DNA from: an uncultured Fibrobacter sp.
GTDB taxonomy: Bacteria; Fibrobacterota; Fibrobacteria; Fibrobacterales; Fibrobacteraceae
Reading direction: 5' to 3'
Length of the DNA stretch: 8,718 nt
NCBI GenBank assembly: GCA_937891805.1
Contig: CALATK010000189.1
Span: forward strand, 1-8,718
The stretch's first letter is position 1; the number at the start of each line of letters is the position of its first letter. The notes under the pieces are model-generated. The model had not been told where the DNA came from and did no database searches. It saw only the letters and a list, made by a program, of their open reading frames with translations. This document shows positions 1-6,153 of this stretch, piece by piece. The position numbers and the translations under genes are program-made.

Positions 1-1
1 A

Positions 2-100
2 GTATGGACAGAAGTGTACAAGATCGGTCAGACCGAGCTTGACCAAAAGAACGCTCTGTCTGTTAACGACGACGTTCAGGACCTGATTGACGATCTCTAA
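2..100 (+). CDS. C-terminal end of an unidentified protein (partial)
   Basis: An open frame enters from the left edge and reads 32 residues, starting VWTEVYKIGQTELD and ending QDLIDDL, before a TAA at 98-100 that is followed at once by a second in-frame TAA. The tail is hydrophilic and acidic at its very end, with no membrane segment. A strong terminator starts 27 nt after the stop, so this is the last gene of its transcription unit and is not in the same unit as tolQ unless there is read-through. I do not recognise the family from this short piece. The reading frame is supported by the tandem stops and the terminator, not by homology. Confidence 0.6.
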   Translation, partial: VWTEVYKIGQTELDQKNALSVNDDVQDLIDDL

Positions 101-126
101 TAATCTGTTTTAGCAGGTTGCCTTTC

Positions 127-159
127 AAAAGGTCGGATCCTTCGGGATTCGGCCTTTTT
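127..159 (+). terminator. Rho-independent terminator with UUCG tetraloop
   Basis: The arm at 127-140 pairs with the arm at 145-158 as a 14-bp stem (two G-T/G-U pairs, no mismatch) closed by the loop TTCG at 141-144 on a C-G pair. The 3' arm ends in a run of five T. C(UUCG)G is one of the most stable RNA tetraloops. The terminator closes the upstream gene and separates it from the tol cluster. The upstream arm starts AAAA, so the stem could also serve the opposite strand, but no gene on that strand needs it here. Confidence 0.92.
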
Positions 160-176
160 GCTATATTATCTCCGTA
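155..176 (+). promoter_or_regulatory. Candidate promoter of the tol-pal cluster
   Basis: TATATT at 162-167 follows the T-run at 155-159 and sits 29 nt ahead of the tolQ start codon. Transcription would then start near 173-176, giving a leader of about 20 nt. No TTGACA-like -35 box is present; that region lies inside the terminator stem. A similar T-run plus TATAWT arrangement occurs before tolB and before the thioredoxin-like gene. The call rests on sequence pattern alone. Confidence 0.45.
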
Positions 177-190
177 ACGTTTTACGGAGG
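172..190 (+). promoter_or_regulatory. tolQ leader hairpin overlapping the Shine-Dalgarno
   Basis: CCGTAA (172-177) and TTACGG (182-187) form a perfect 6-bp stem around the loop CGTT. The tolQ Shine-Dalgarno GGAGG is at 186-190, so its first two G residues are inside the stem. The start codon is TTG at 196, 5 nt after the Shine-Dalgarno. Partial sequestering plus a weak start codon could hold TolQ synthesis down, but this only works if transcription starts at or before 172. The pairing is seen directly; the regulatory role is inferred. Confidence 0.45.
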
Positions 191-195
191 TTGTT

Positions 196-888
196 TTGAA
201 CAATTCCATTCCTCTTGTACAGATGGTGCTGCAGTCAGACATTGCCACCATCGTTGTCCTTTGCATATTGGCGGTTATGTCCCTGGGGTCTTGGGGTATC
301 ATCATCGTCAAGTACATTACCTACTTAAAGAACAAGCACGCCAATGCCGAATTTTTCCGCAAGTTTAACGAAGTGACCCAGTTCGTGGAACTTCAGGAAC
401 TATGCGAAAAGGCCGAAGACAGTGCTCTGCGCCGCCTGACAGCCGAAGTGTTAAAAGAAGCTTCCAAATTCAGTAACTTTGTAAGCTATGACTCTATCCA
501 GCACAGAGCCTCCCTCCTGGAAGATACTATCCAGCGCTCTATCGAAGGGCTCCGCCTTGTAGAAGACAAGTACCTGAGTTTTTTGGCCACCAGTTCTAAC
601 CTGGCGCCCTTCTTTGGCTTGCTCGGTACTGTGTGGGGTATCATGATTGCGTTTTTCCAGATTGGTCAGCACGGATCTGCCGACCTTTCCGTGGTGGCTC
701 CCGGTATTGCCATGGCCTTGATTACTACAGTGGGCGGCCTTGTGGTGGCAATCCCTGCCTCTGCGGGCTACAACTACTTTACCAGCTGTAACGGCCAGAA
801 CGAAATCTCTTATTTCAACTTCGGTTCCCAGGTGCTGAGCTTGTTTAAGCGTGGCGACCTGTTGGCTCTCGAAGAAGTGGCGGGCTAG
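196..888 (+). CDS. tolQ: TolQ, proton-channel subunit of the Tol-Pal system
   Basis: Inner-membrane MotA/TolQ/ExbB-family protein that forms, with TolR, the channel using proton motive force to energise TolA. Its 230 residues match the usual TolQ length. Three membrane segments are visible at about 16-40, 130-155 and 166-195, with the large cytoplasmic loop between the first two. The family motifs GLLGTVWGIM (141-150) and PGIAMALITTVGGLVVAIPA (169-188) are intact; Thr145 and Thr177/178 fall where the pore-lining threonines of the family lie. The start is TTG at 196 because it is preceded by GGAGG with 5-nt spacing and gives a normal family N-terminus. tolR follows 9 nt after the stop. Paralogous ExbB is the main alternative, but the tolR-tolA-tolB-pal neighbours argue for TolQ. 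Confidence 0.95.
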   Translation: MNNSIPLVQMVLQSDIATIVVLCILAVMSLGSWGIIIVKYITYLKNKHANAEFFRKFNEVTQFVELQELCEKAEDSALRRLTAEVLKEASKFSNFVSYDSIQHRASLLEDTIQRSIEGLRLVEDKYLSFLATSSNLAPFFGLLGTVWGIMIAFFQIGQHGSADLSVVAPGIAMALITTVGGLVVAIPASAGYNYFTSCNGQNEISYFNFGSQVLSLFKRGDLLALEEVAG

Positions 889-897
889 GAGGCCTAG

Positions 898-1305
898 GTG
901 AAGCGTAGCCGCGGAAAAGAACTGAAGCAGGAGATGAACCTCACGAACATGATTGATATCGTGTTCTCGATTCTGATTGTGTTCATTATTTCTGCTCCCC
1001 TTATGAGCCAGGGCGTCAAGGTGGACCTGCCCAAGGCCGAAGCCCCTACCATGGAACAGGAAAAGCTTTTGAAGGTGTCCATCACCAAGGACGACGAAAT
1101 CTACATCGCCGACATGATGGTGGATTTTGACAGCTTCAATAGTGTGTTCCAGTCCCTCTGGAATGGCGAAATGGCGGTGGTCATCAACTCCGATGAATCC
1201 GTGCGCTATGGGCTGGTGATGCAGGTGGTGACCCAGGTGCAAAAGCTGGGCGTAACAAAGCTCGGCTTCTTGACCATGAACCCCAAAGAAACTCCGGGTA
1301 AATGA
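898..1305 (+). CDS. tolR: TolR, proton-channel subunit of the Tol-Pal system
   Basis: ExbD/TolR-family protein of 135 residues (E. coli TolR is 142), anchored by one N-terminal membrane helix at about 18-37 with a periplasmic C-terminal domain. Asp20, in NLTNMIDIVFSIL, is at the place of the essential proton-relay aspartate of the family. The C-terminal stretch INSDESVRYGLVMQVV and the closing LGVTKLGFLT match the conserved ExbD/TolR end. The start is GTG at 898, preceded at 5-nt spacing by the Shine-Dalgarno TAGGAGG (886-892), which includes the tolQ stop codon. The stop overlaps the tolA start by 4 nt (ATGA). Works with TolQ; ExbD is the alternative reading but unlikely in this context. Confidence 0.95.
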   Translation: MKRSRGKELKQEMNLTNMIDIVFSILIVFIISAPLMSQGVKVDLPKAEAPTMEQEKLLKVSITKDDEIYIADMMVDFDSFNSVFQSLWNGEMAVVINSDESVRYGLVMQVVTQVQKLGVTKLGFLTMNPKETPGK

Positions 1306-2015
1306 AGAAGTTCCAGGACAGGATACAGTATTTTTCCTCCGATGTAGATTCTACATTGGTGAAGATTATCGTGTGCGCCGTGGTGTTCCACCTGGCCATC
1401 GTGGGAATCTGTATCGCTTTCCATTATGTGAACTTGAAGCCCGAGCCGGAGCAGATTCCCGTGTTCGAAATGGTGCAGGTGTCCGAGCCCGCGCCGCCTG
1501 CGCCGCCCAAGACGCAGCCCCCTCCGCCAAAGCCCAAGCCCAAACCGAAAGTCAACAAGAGGTTGCCGCCGGAAATAAAGCCCGAGCCCAAGGAAAAGCC
1601 GGAGGTGGTAGACGAAGATCCGAAACCGCCCGAGCCCACGCCGGAACCGGTGGATGATTTCCCGGTAGACGACATGGACTTGCCTGTGGCGCTTGAAGCC
1701 CCGAGCCTAGACCCTGTGGGTTCTGTGGACATGGACCCCCTGATGCAGGTGTACCTGGAACAGCTCAAGAAGATTATCATGAGCAATTTCAGACCTCCCA
1801 AGGATTTGAAGGTAGGCCGCGATGCCAAGACCACAGTGCAGTTTACGGTGGACCGATTTGGAAAAATTTCGGCGGTGATTCTCAAGAAGTCCTCGGGCAA
1901 CAAGGCCTGGGACCACCTGTCGGTGCGTGCTATCCAGATTTCCAAGGTGCCGGAGTTGCCCTTCAATTACCGAGCTCCGAATTTGGTGCTGAATTTCAAC
2001 TTTACGCCTAACTGA
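1302..2015 (+). CDS. tolA: TolA/TonB-family energy transducer, short Pro-rich form
   Basis: The order of parts is a cytoplasmic N-terminus, a membrane helix at about 19-42 containing His30 (the position of the conserved His of the TonB/TolA anchor), a Pro-rich linker at about 47-118 with PPPPKPKPKPK at 73-83, an acidic stretch to about 126, and a TonB/TolA C-terminal domain at about 146-237 (FTVDRFGKI, KSSGNKAWD). At 237 residues it is far shorter than E. coli TolA (421) and lacks the long Ala/Lys helical rod, so by architecture it is TonB-like. Its place between tolR and tolB indicates the TolA role, linking TolQR to TolB and Pal across the periplasm. The ATG overlaps the tolR stop by 4 nt. 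The Ser normally four residues before the His is Ala26 here. A TonB working with TolQR is the alternative. Confidence 0.82.
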   Translation: MKKFQDRIQYFSSDVDSTLVKIIVCAVVFHLAIVGICIAFHYVNLKPEPEQIPVFEMVQVSEPAPPAPPKTQPPPPKPKPKPKVNKRLPPEIKPEPKEKPEVVDEDPKPPEPTPEPVDDFPVDDMDLPVALEAPSLDPVGSVDMDPLMQVYLEQLKKIIMSNFRPPKDLKVGRDAKTTVQFTVDRFGKISAVILKKSSGNKAWDHLSVRAIQISKVPELPFNYRAPNLVLNFNFTPN

Positions 2016-2033
2016 TTTTGTATAATTGTAAGA
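2016..2033 (+). promoter_or_regulatory. Candidate internal promoter before tolB
   Basis: TATAAT at 2021-2026 is a perfect -10-like hexamer preceded by TTTT at 2016-2019. It lies in the short tolA-tolB gap, 21 nt ahead of the preferred tolB ATG, so a transcript would start around 2033 with a leader of roughly 15 nt. No TTGACA-like -35 is seen at the usual distance. It would allow tolB, pal and cpoB to be expressed apart from tolQRA. Confidence 0.4.
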
Positions 2034-2047
2034 GAGTGTTTTTAAGA

Positions 2048-3355
2048 ATGAGAGAAAATTTGAAAAGGTTTGTTTGGGGGCTTGTCCTTGCCTTGGCCTG
2101 CGTGGCACCGCAGGGAGTGTTTGCCTCTATCGATACTATTGCCGTAGATGTGGGAATTTCTGTTTTCAAGACTACGCCCATAGGCATTGTTCCCTTTGAA
2201 GAAAAACCGGGTATAGATTGGATCGAAGAACGACCTCACCAGATTTTGACTCGCGATGCGAACCTTTCGGGACGCTTTGACGTGGTGGCTTCTGAAAAGT
2301 TTAATTTGGCCCTGTTCAGCCGTTCCAAGGCGAAACATTACATGACGGGTAAGGTGGAACCCACTTCTGACGGCCGCCTTGCTGTGGATTGCTACCTGTA
2401 TGTGTCCCAGTCCAAGACGCTCCTTTTGGGAGAACGCTATACGGTGCCCCAGAAGGAACTTCGTCGGGCCATGCATGCCTTTTTTGACAAGGTGATTTAC
2501 CAGCTGTGGGGCGAGCGCGGTGTGGCCAGCACCCGCATTGCCTACGTTTCGAAGATTGACGGCGTGAAGCAGGTGGTGGTGTCCGACTACGATGGATTCC
2601 ACCGCTCCCAGATTACCAGGGATTCTACTATCAGCATGATGCCGGTGTGGACCCGCGGTAACAAGGGCCTTGTATATGTGAACTTCAAGACCAACCGTCC
2701 GAGGCTTTACACCAAGAACTTTGGCAGGCCCGAAAAACCCTTGTTTGAACAGTTCGACCAGACCTATAGCCCTGCGGTGAACCCTGTGAACGGGGAACTT
2801 TTGTTCTCCTCTTCTAAGGACGGCAAGACGGACCTCTATCTTGGCAACATGGAGACGGGCAAGGCCCGCAAGTTTGCCTATCTCAAGAGCAACCAGACCA
2901 GCCCTGCCTGGAGTCCGTATGCTACCGAGGTGTTGTTTACCAGCGACCGTGGTGGTGGCCCCCAGATTTTTGTGATGGGCAAGGACGGAAGCGACCTGCG
3001 TCGAGTGACCTTTATGGGCCGTTACAATGAACGCGCCAGCTGGTCCCCCGAAGGCGACCGCATTGCCTACACCTCCATGGACAACGGCAAGATGAACATT
3101 TACACCTGCGCTCTGGACGGTAGCGACATTGTGCAGCTCACCAACAACGCAGGTAACAACGAACATCCCTCCTGGTCGCCCGACGGCAAGCTCATTGCCT
3201 TTTCTAGCAACCGGAGTGGCACCTACCAGATTTACATTATGCGGAAAGACGGAAGCAACGTGCCCCGCATTACCCAGGCCGGCGAGAACACTGCGCCTAC
3301 ATGGTCCTGGTTCTACGAAGAAAATAAACCACAACCTAAAGAAGGATCCAAATGA
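2048..3355 (+). CDS. tolB: TolB, periplasmic beta-propeller of the Tol-Pal system
   Basis: Periplasmic TolB of 435 residues (E. coli about 430). A signal peptide covers 1-26 (basic n-region RENLKR, hydrophobic core, cleavage likely after GVFA). The N-terminal domain (about 28-158) is where TolA binds in E. coli; the beta-propeller (about 160-422) is where Pal binds. Propeller repeats of the PD40 type show as PAWSP (286-290), SWSPEGDRIAYTS (331-343), SWSPDGKLIAFSS (375-387) and PTWSW (417-421). I chose ATG 2048 because it starts a canonical signal peptide; the longer in-frame TTG at 2018 would put ten unlikely residues, and the TATAAT box, inside the gene. The Shine-Dalgarno is weak (AAGAGAG about 13 nt ahead). 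The stop overlaps pal by 4 nt. Confidence 0.94.
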   Translation: MRENLKRFVWGLVLALACVAPQGVFASIDTIAVDVGISVFKTTPIGIVPFEEKPGIDWIEERPHQILTRDANLSGRFDVVASEKFNLALFSRSKAKHYMTGKVEPTSDGRLAVDCYLYVSQSKTLLLGERYTVPQKELRRAMHAFFDKVIYQLWGERGVASTRIAYVSKIDGVKQVVVSDYDGFHRSQITRDSTISMMPVWTRGNKGLVYVNFKTNRPRLYTKNFGRPEKPLFEQFDQTYSPAVNPVNGELLFSSSKDGKTDLYLGNMETGKARKFAYLKSNQTSPAWSPYATEVLFTSDRGGGPQIFVMGKDGSDLRRVTFMGRYNERASWSPEGDRIAYTSMDNGKMNIYTCALDGSDIVQLTNNAGNNEHPSWSPDGKLIAFSSNRSGTYQIYIMRKDGSNVPRITQAGENTAPTWSWFYEENKPQPKEGSK

Positions 3356-3936
3356 AGAACATCGTCAAGATTGCATTGATTTCTAGCGCTGCCTGCCTTG
3401 CCTTGGTGGCGTGTGCCAAGAAGCAGCAACCCCAGACTGACCCTGCCGCAGATACAGCTCCTGCCGCTGCCGCAGGCCAGGAAGCTGCTCCTGCCATGAC
3501 TCAGGCCCAGGCTGATTCCCTGGCTGCCGAACAGGCCCGCCTGGAAGCGGAACGCCTGGAAGCAGAACGCGCCCGCCTGGAAGCGCTTATCAACCAGATT
3601 ATGTCCGAAGACGTTTACTTTGACTTTGACCGCTCGGAACTCACCGAAAAGGCCAAGGAACTTTTGGCACAGGTGGGCGAACTGTTGCTGAAGGAAAAGC
3701 GCTTCACCATTACCATCGAAGGCCACACCGATGCCCGCGGTACAGAAGATTATAACTTTACTTTGGGTGCAAAGCGCGCCATGAAGGTAAAGGAATTCCT
3801 GGCTGCCTACGGTATCGAGAACAGCCGCATGGAATCGGTGAGTTACGGTAAGGAAGCCCCGAAGGCTCAGGGTGAAACTGAGGAAGCTTATTCCCAGAAC
3901 CGCCGTGCCAACTTCCGCGTGAATATCAAGCAGTAG
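3352..3936 (+). CDS. pal: Pal, peptidoglycan-associated outer-membrane lipoprotein
   Basis: Lipoprotein of 194 residues with lipobox LVAC and Cys21 as the lipidated residue; Ala at +2 fits outer-membrane sorting. An Ala/Pro/Gln-rich linker follows, then a charged helical stretch at 62-79 built from RLEAE units, then an OmpA-like domain (about 86-194). The peptidoglycan-binding signature is clear: EGHTDARGT (123-131) with Asp127, and NRRANF (183-188) with its arginines. Pal anchors the outer membrane to peptidoglycan and exchanges partners with TolB. The start ATG overlaps the tolB stop by 4 nt, and GAAGGA (3341-3346) is a good Shine-Dalgarno 5 nt ahead. The helical stretch makes it somewhat longer than E. 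coli Pal (173). Confidence 0.95.
   Translation: MKNIVKIALISSAACLALVACAKKQQPQTDPAADTAPAAAAGQEAAPAMTQAQADSLAAEQARLEAERLEAERARLEALINQIMSEDVYFDFDRSELTEKAKELLAQVGELLLKEKRFTITIEGHTDARGTEDYNFTLGAKRAMKVKEFLAAYGIENSRMESVSYGKEAPKAQGETEEAYSQNRRANFRVNIKQ
3538..3585 (+). repeat. Three 12-nt repeats inside pal coding RLEA units
   Basis: CGCCTGGAAGCG occurs at 3538-3549 and 3574-3585, and with one change (final A) at 3553-3564. The spacing (15 and 21 nt) keeps frame, so each copy codes RLEA within a charged helix of Pal. This looks like local duplication that sets the length of the helical spacer between the lipid anchor and the OmpA-like domain. Confidence 0.7.
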
Positions 3937-3941
3937 TTTTT

Positions 3942-3974
3942 AATTCGGAATTCGGATTTCGGAATTAAGAATTG
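3942..3974. repeat. AT-rich tandem heptamer array between pal and cpoB
   Basis: Heptamers follow one another without gaps: AATTCGG (3942-3948), AATTCGG (3949-3955), ATTTCGG (3956-3962), AATTAAG (3963-3969), then AATTG as a partial unit. The array starts 5 nt after the pal stop and ends 25 nt before the cpoB ATG. It is noncoding on the + strand. Its units can pair with each other (AATT and CCGAATT/AATTCGG-type pairing), so it may fold in RNA. Confidence 0.75.
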
Positions 3975-3999
3975 TCGTAGAAAAATAAAGCGATTGAAC

Positions 4000-4920
4000 A
4001 TGAAAAAACTTGCTATTGGAATAGTATCGATTGCGTTTGCGCTTGTCGGATGCTCCAAGATAACCATGCTCCGTACCGAGGAGATGAAGGCTGTGGGTAG
4101 CGATGTGCAGACGGGTATGCAGCAGGGTTTGGATTCTGCCGTGCTGAAACTTTCTGCAGAGAACGATTCCCTGCGTGCGGAGATGGATAGTCTGAAGGCT
4201 CAACTGGAGGCTTCTGCCCTGGTGCAAAAGCGCATGATGGCCGAAGTCACCATGCTGTCCCGCCGTATGGGTGACGAGTCCGAACGGAACGATTCCAGGC
4301 AAGAAGAAATCATCTACCGCTTGGATATGCTGCTGGGCAAGAGCGACAAGATTCTGGCCAAGAAGGTTGTGGTCAGCGGCGCTCCTGCGGCTCCCATTTC
4401 TATGGACAGCCTGGAGCGTGAAGCCGAAAAGCTGGTAGAAGCCGAAGCCATGTTCAATACGGCCCGTTCCGACTACCATCGCGGTGAATACAAACTTGCC
4501 TACGCCGGTTTCAAGCAGGTCTATGAACAGATGAAGACCGGTGAACTTGGGGAGAATTCATTGTACTGGATGGCGTTGTGCCTGATTGACGCCAACCAGG
4601 TGGAAAAGGCTAAGAAGGTGTTTACGAGCCTTGCGGACGCTTTCCCCGAGGGCCAGAAGGTCTGCACCACCATGTTCAAACTGGCGGCTATCTACAGCAC
4701 CGAAGGCAACATCGATATGCAGAAGCAGTACCTGCAGAAAATCCTGAACAGCAAAACTTGCTCTACTTCGGGAGAGTTCGAACAGGCGGCAGAGATTCTG
4801 CAAGAAATTCTGGAACAGGAAACTCAGACTGGCCCCAAGGCTGCTGAGCCTTCGAATGGTCCTGAGGCCGCCGCACCTGCGACGGAAGCTCAGCCTGCTG
4901 CACCAGCGCCTGCTCCGTGA
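4000..4920 (+). CDS. cpoB: CpoB/YbgF-like TPR protein, lipoprotein form
   Basis: Envelope protein of 306 residues in the position of cpoB (ybgF), whose E. coli product links Tol-Pal with PBP1B during septal peptidoglycan synthesis. Residues 1-18 are a lipoprotein signal with lipobox LVGC and Cys18. A coiled-coil-like stretch follows at about 45-112 (for example AENDSLRAEMDSLKAQLE), then TPR-like helical pairs at about 145-272 (AEAMFNTARSDYHRGEYKLA, WMALCLIDANQVEKAKKVF), then an Ala/Pro tail at 276-306. This coiled-coil then TPR order matches CpoB; lipidation does not match the soluble E. coli protein. I chose ATG 4000 over an in-frame TTG at 3994. No good Shine-Dalgarno is visible. It follows pal by 63 nt and is probably co-transcribed. 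Another TPR lipoprotein is possible. Confidence 0.8.
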   Translation: MKKLAIGIVSIAFALVGCSKITMLRTEEMKAVGSDVQTGMQQGLDSAVLKLSAENDSLRAEMDSLKAQLEASALVQKRMMAEVTMLSRRMGDESERNDSRQEEIIYRLDMLLGKSDKILAKKVVVSGAPAAPISMDSLEREAEKLVEAEAMFNTARSDYHRGEYKLAYAGFKQVYEQMKTGELGENSLYWMALCLIDANQVEKAKKVFTSLADAFPEGQKVCTTMFKLAAIYSTEGNIDMQKQYLQKILNSKTCSTSGEFEQAAEILQEILEQETQTGPKAAEPSNGPEAAAPATEAQPAAPAPAP

Positions 4921-4926
4921 TTCTAG

Positions 4927-4970
4927 ATGGCGGCTCCCTTCGACTGCGCTCAGGGCAGGGTGACCGCCAT
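4927..4970. repeat. Palindromic dispersed-repeat-like element (ERSRR type)
   Basis: ATGGCGG (4927-4933) and CCGCCAT (4964-4970) are perfect inverted arms. Between them, at 4936-4955, lies a C-rich/G-rich imperfect palindrome starting CCCTTCGACTG and ending CGCTCAGGG. Read on the - strand it would translate as PERSRRE, a peptide string I know from spurious proteins made by a widespread intergenic repeat in many bacterial genomes. It lies just after the cpoB stop and just before the terminator, a typical site for such elements. Only one copy is in the window, so its repeat nature here is from recall. Confidence 0.55.
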
Positions 4971-4981
4971 GACGAAATACA

Positions 4982-5008
4982 AAAGGCGAGTCGGATGACT
5001 CGCCCTTT
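4982..5008. terminator. Bidirectional terminator between cpoB and the porin-like gene
   Basis: GGCGAGTC (4985-4992) and GACTCGCC (4997-5004) form a perfect 8-bp stem with loop GGAT. AAA lies on the left and, after one extra C, TTT on the right, followed by TTTCTTATACTTT. On the - strand the stem is followed by TTTTG. It lies between the convergent ends of cpoB (+) and the porin-like gene (-), so it probably stops both transcripts. Confidence 0.85.
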
Positions 5009-5027
5009 CTTATACTTTATACTTTGA

Positions 5028-6122
5028 TTATTTAATCGTACTGGTGAGGCGGAAGGCGAGACCGACGTCGCTGACTTCGTTTTCGCTATAGACGCTGAAC
5101 TGCAGCTTGGACTTGCCGATGTTACGGACCAGGGCCACCGTCCATGCCCAGTCATCCATTTCGGCCTTGCTGTCTGCCATAATCTGCCTGTCGTTGATGT
5201 ATTCGCCTTCTACCATCAGGTTAGAAAGCAACACGTTCATCACAGGAACCAAACGGACAGGGAGTTCCAGGCCAACGTAGGTGGGCTGGTAGTAGATGCC
5301 CGGCTGGAAATACTTGGATTCGGGAGCGATATAGTTGGGAGCCTTGGTGTTGATGTCGTCATCCTGGGTGTAGATGCAGGCGTATTCACCGTAGAGACGC
5401 AGGTTCGGGATAATGGAGTAGCTCGCGTAGGCGGCAACACGGTGGGTGAGGTAGGCGGTGTTTTGCACCACGTCGATGAGGTTTCCACGGTAGGCTGCCT
5501 TGACTTCTAACGGGAAGGTGAACTTCATGTCATCTTCTACACGGAGGTAGCCCTGGTTGGCGTTGCCGTCCTTGGTGGCAAGCATAGCGTTCAGCTGGTT
5601 GTTCTGGTGCTTCCAGCCCAGTTCGATGGCGTTGTGGCTGTAATCGCGCATCCAGAGACCGCGCTTTGTCAGGTCTTTGTCGATGTAAGTACCGTAGTGG
5701 GTGGACTGGGACCAGTCCGTTTTCCAGCGGCCGATTTTCAGGTTCACCTGGTCGATGTTTGTGACTTTCCACTTGTAGTTTGCCCAGTAGAGGTCGGCGA
5801 GAATCTTGTCTTGTGCGGACTTGGTGGCCTTGACATTACCATTTTCGTCAGTCTTGACGTCGGTGACATTCTTGTTGCCAAATTCCGGAGCGAAAATGCG
5901 GAGCATGATGGTTCCGTCCAGATTGTCGCTCTTGTATTGTCCGCCCACGTTGGCGCGAATCCAGCCACTGCTGAAATTGTTGTCGTGGTCGTTGATGGAC
6001 TTGGTGACCTGGGTCTGGACATTCCCTTTGAGGGTCATGTTGTCGGTGACGCTTGCTGCATCTGCGGCGTAGGCGGCAACACCTGTCGCAAGAATGGCTG
6101 CACTTAGGATACCGTACTTCAT
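5028..6122 (-). CDS. Secreted, probable beta-barrel outer-membrane protein
   Basis: Protein of 364 residues with a signal peptide (MKYGILSAAILATGVAAYA, cleavage likely after AYA or ADA, residues 19-22). The rest has no hydrophobic helix but many short stretches of alternating residues rich in Tyr, Trp and Gly, e.g. GWIRANVGGQYK (53-64), LYWANYKWKV (111-120), LRLYGEYACIY (241-251) and WAWTVALVRNIG (325-336), as in outer-membrane barrels. It may be a porin or a phosphate/sugar-selective-like channel; I do not recognise a named family. The C-terminus (AFRLTSTIK) lacks the usual final aromatic residue. ATG is preceded by GGAG with 9-nt spacing (6132-6135 on the - strand). It lies 60 nt downstream of the spmAB-like gene and could share its transcript, though a TATCTT at 6154-6159 (- strand) could be its own -10. 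Confidence 0.7.
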   Translation of the reverse strand: MKYGILSAAILATGVAAYAADAASVTDNMTLKGNVQTQVTKSINDHDNNFSSGWIRANVGGQYKSDNLDGTIMLRIFAPEFGNKNVTDVKTDENGNVKATKSAQDKILADLYWANYKWKVTNIDQVNLKIGRWKTDWSQSTHYGTYIDKDLTKRGLWMRDYSHNAIELGWKHQNNQLNAMLATKDGNANQGYLRVEDDMKFTFPLEVKAAYRGNLIDVVQNTAYLTHRVAAYASYSIIPNLRLYGEYACIYTQDDDINTKAPNYIAPESKYFQPGIYYQPTYVGLELPVRLVPVMNVLLSNLMVEGEYINDRQIMADSKAEMDDWAWTVALVRNIGKSKLQFSVYSENEVSDVGLAFRLTSTIK

Positions 6123-6153
6123 AAGATACTACTCCAATTGATTTTCGGCGGTA

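Noticed and set aside
451..1242. Long - strand open frame (263 codons) opposite tolQ and tolR
   Set aside because: It is the shadow of two strongly supported genes. Its translation is His-rich and without a signal, a domain or a Shine-Dalgarno.
1342..1356. Perfect inverted repeat ATGTAG / CTACAT inside tolA
   Set aside because: It is short, lies within conserved coding sequence near the membrane anchor, and has no link to a known operator. Chance is sufficient.
1424..1966. - strand open frame opposite tolA, Gly/Ser-rich
   Set aside because: The Gly/Ser richness is the reverse reading of the Pro-rich codons of the TolA linker, not a real protein.
2018..2047. Upstream TTG (2018) or GTG (2036) as tolB start
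   Set aside because: Both put extra residues before a complete signal peptide, and the TTG start would place the TATAAT box inside the gene. ATG 2048 fits the family.
2042..3334. Very long - strand open frame (430 codons) opposite tolB
   Set aside because: TolB on the + strand has clear signal peptide and propeller repeats. The opposite frame is open because of codon use, and its translation has no recognisable family.
5607..6107. + strand open frame opposite the porin-like gene
   Set aside because: The - strand gene has a signal peptide, Shine-Dalgarno and barrel-like pattern; the + strand frame has none of these.
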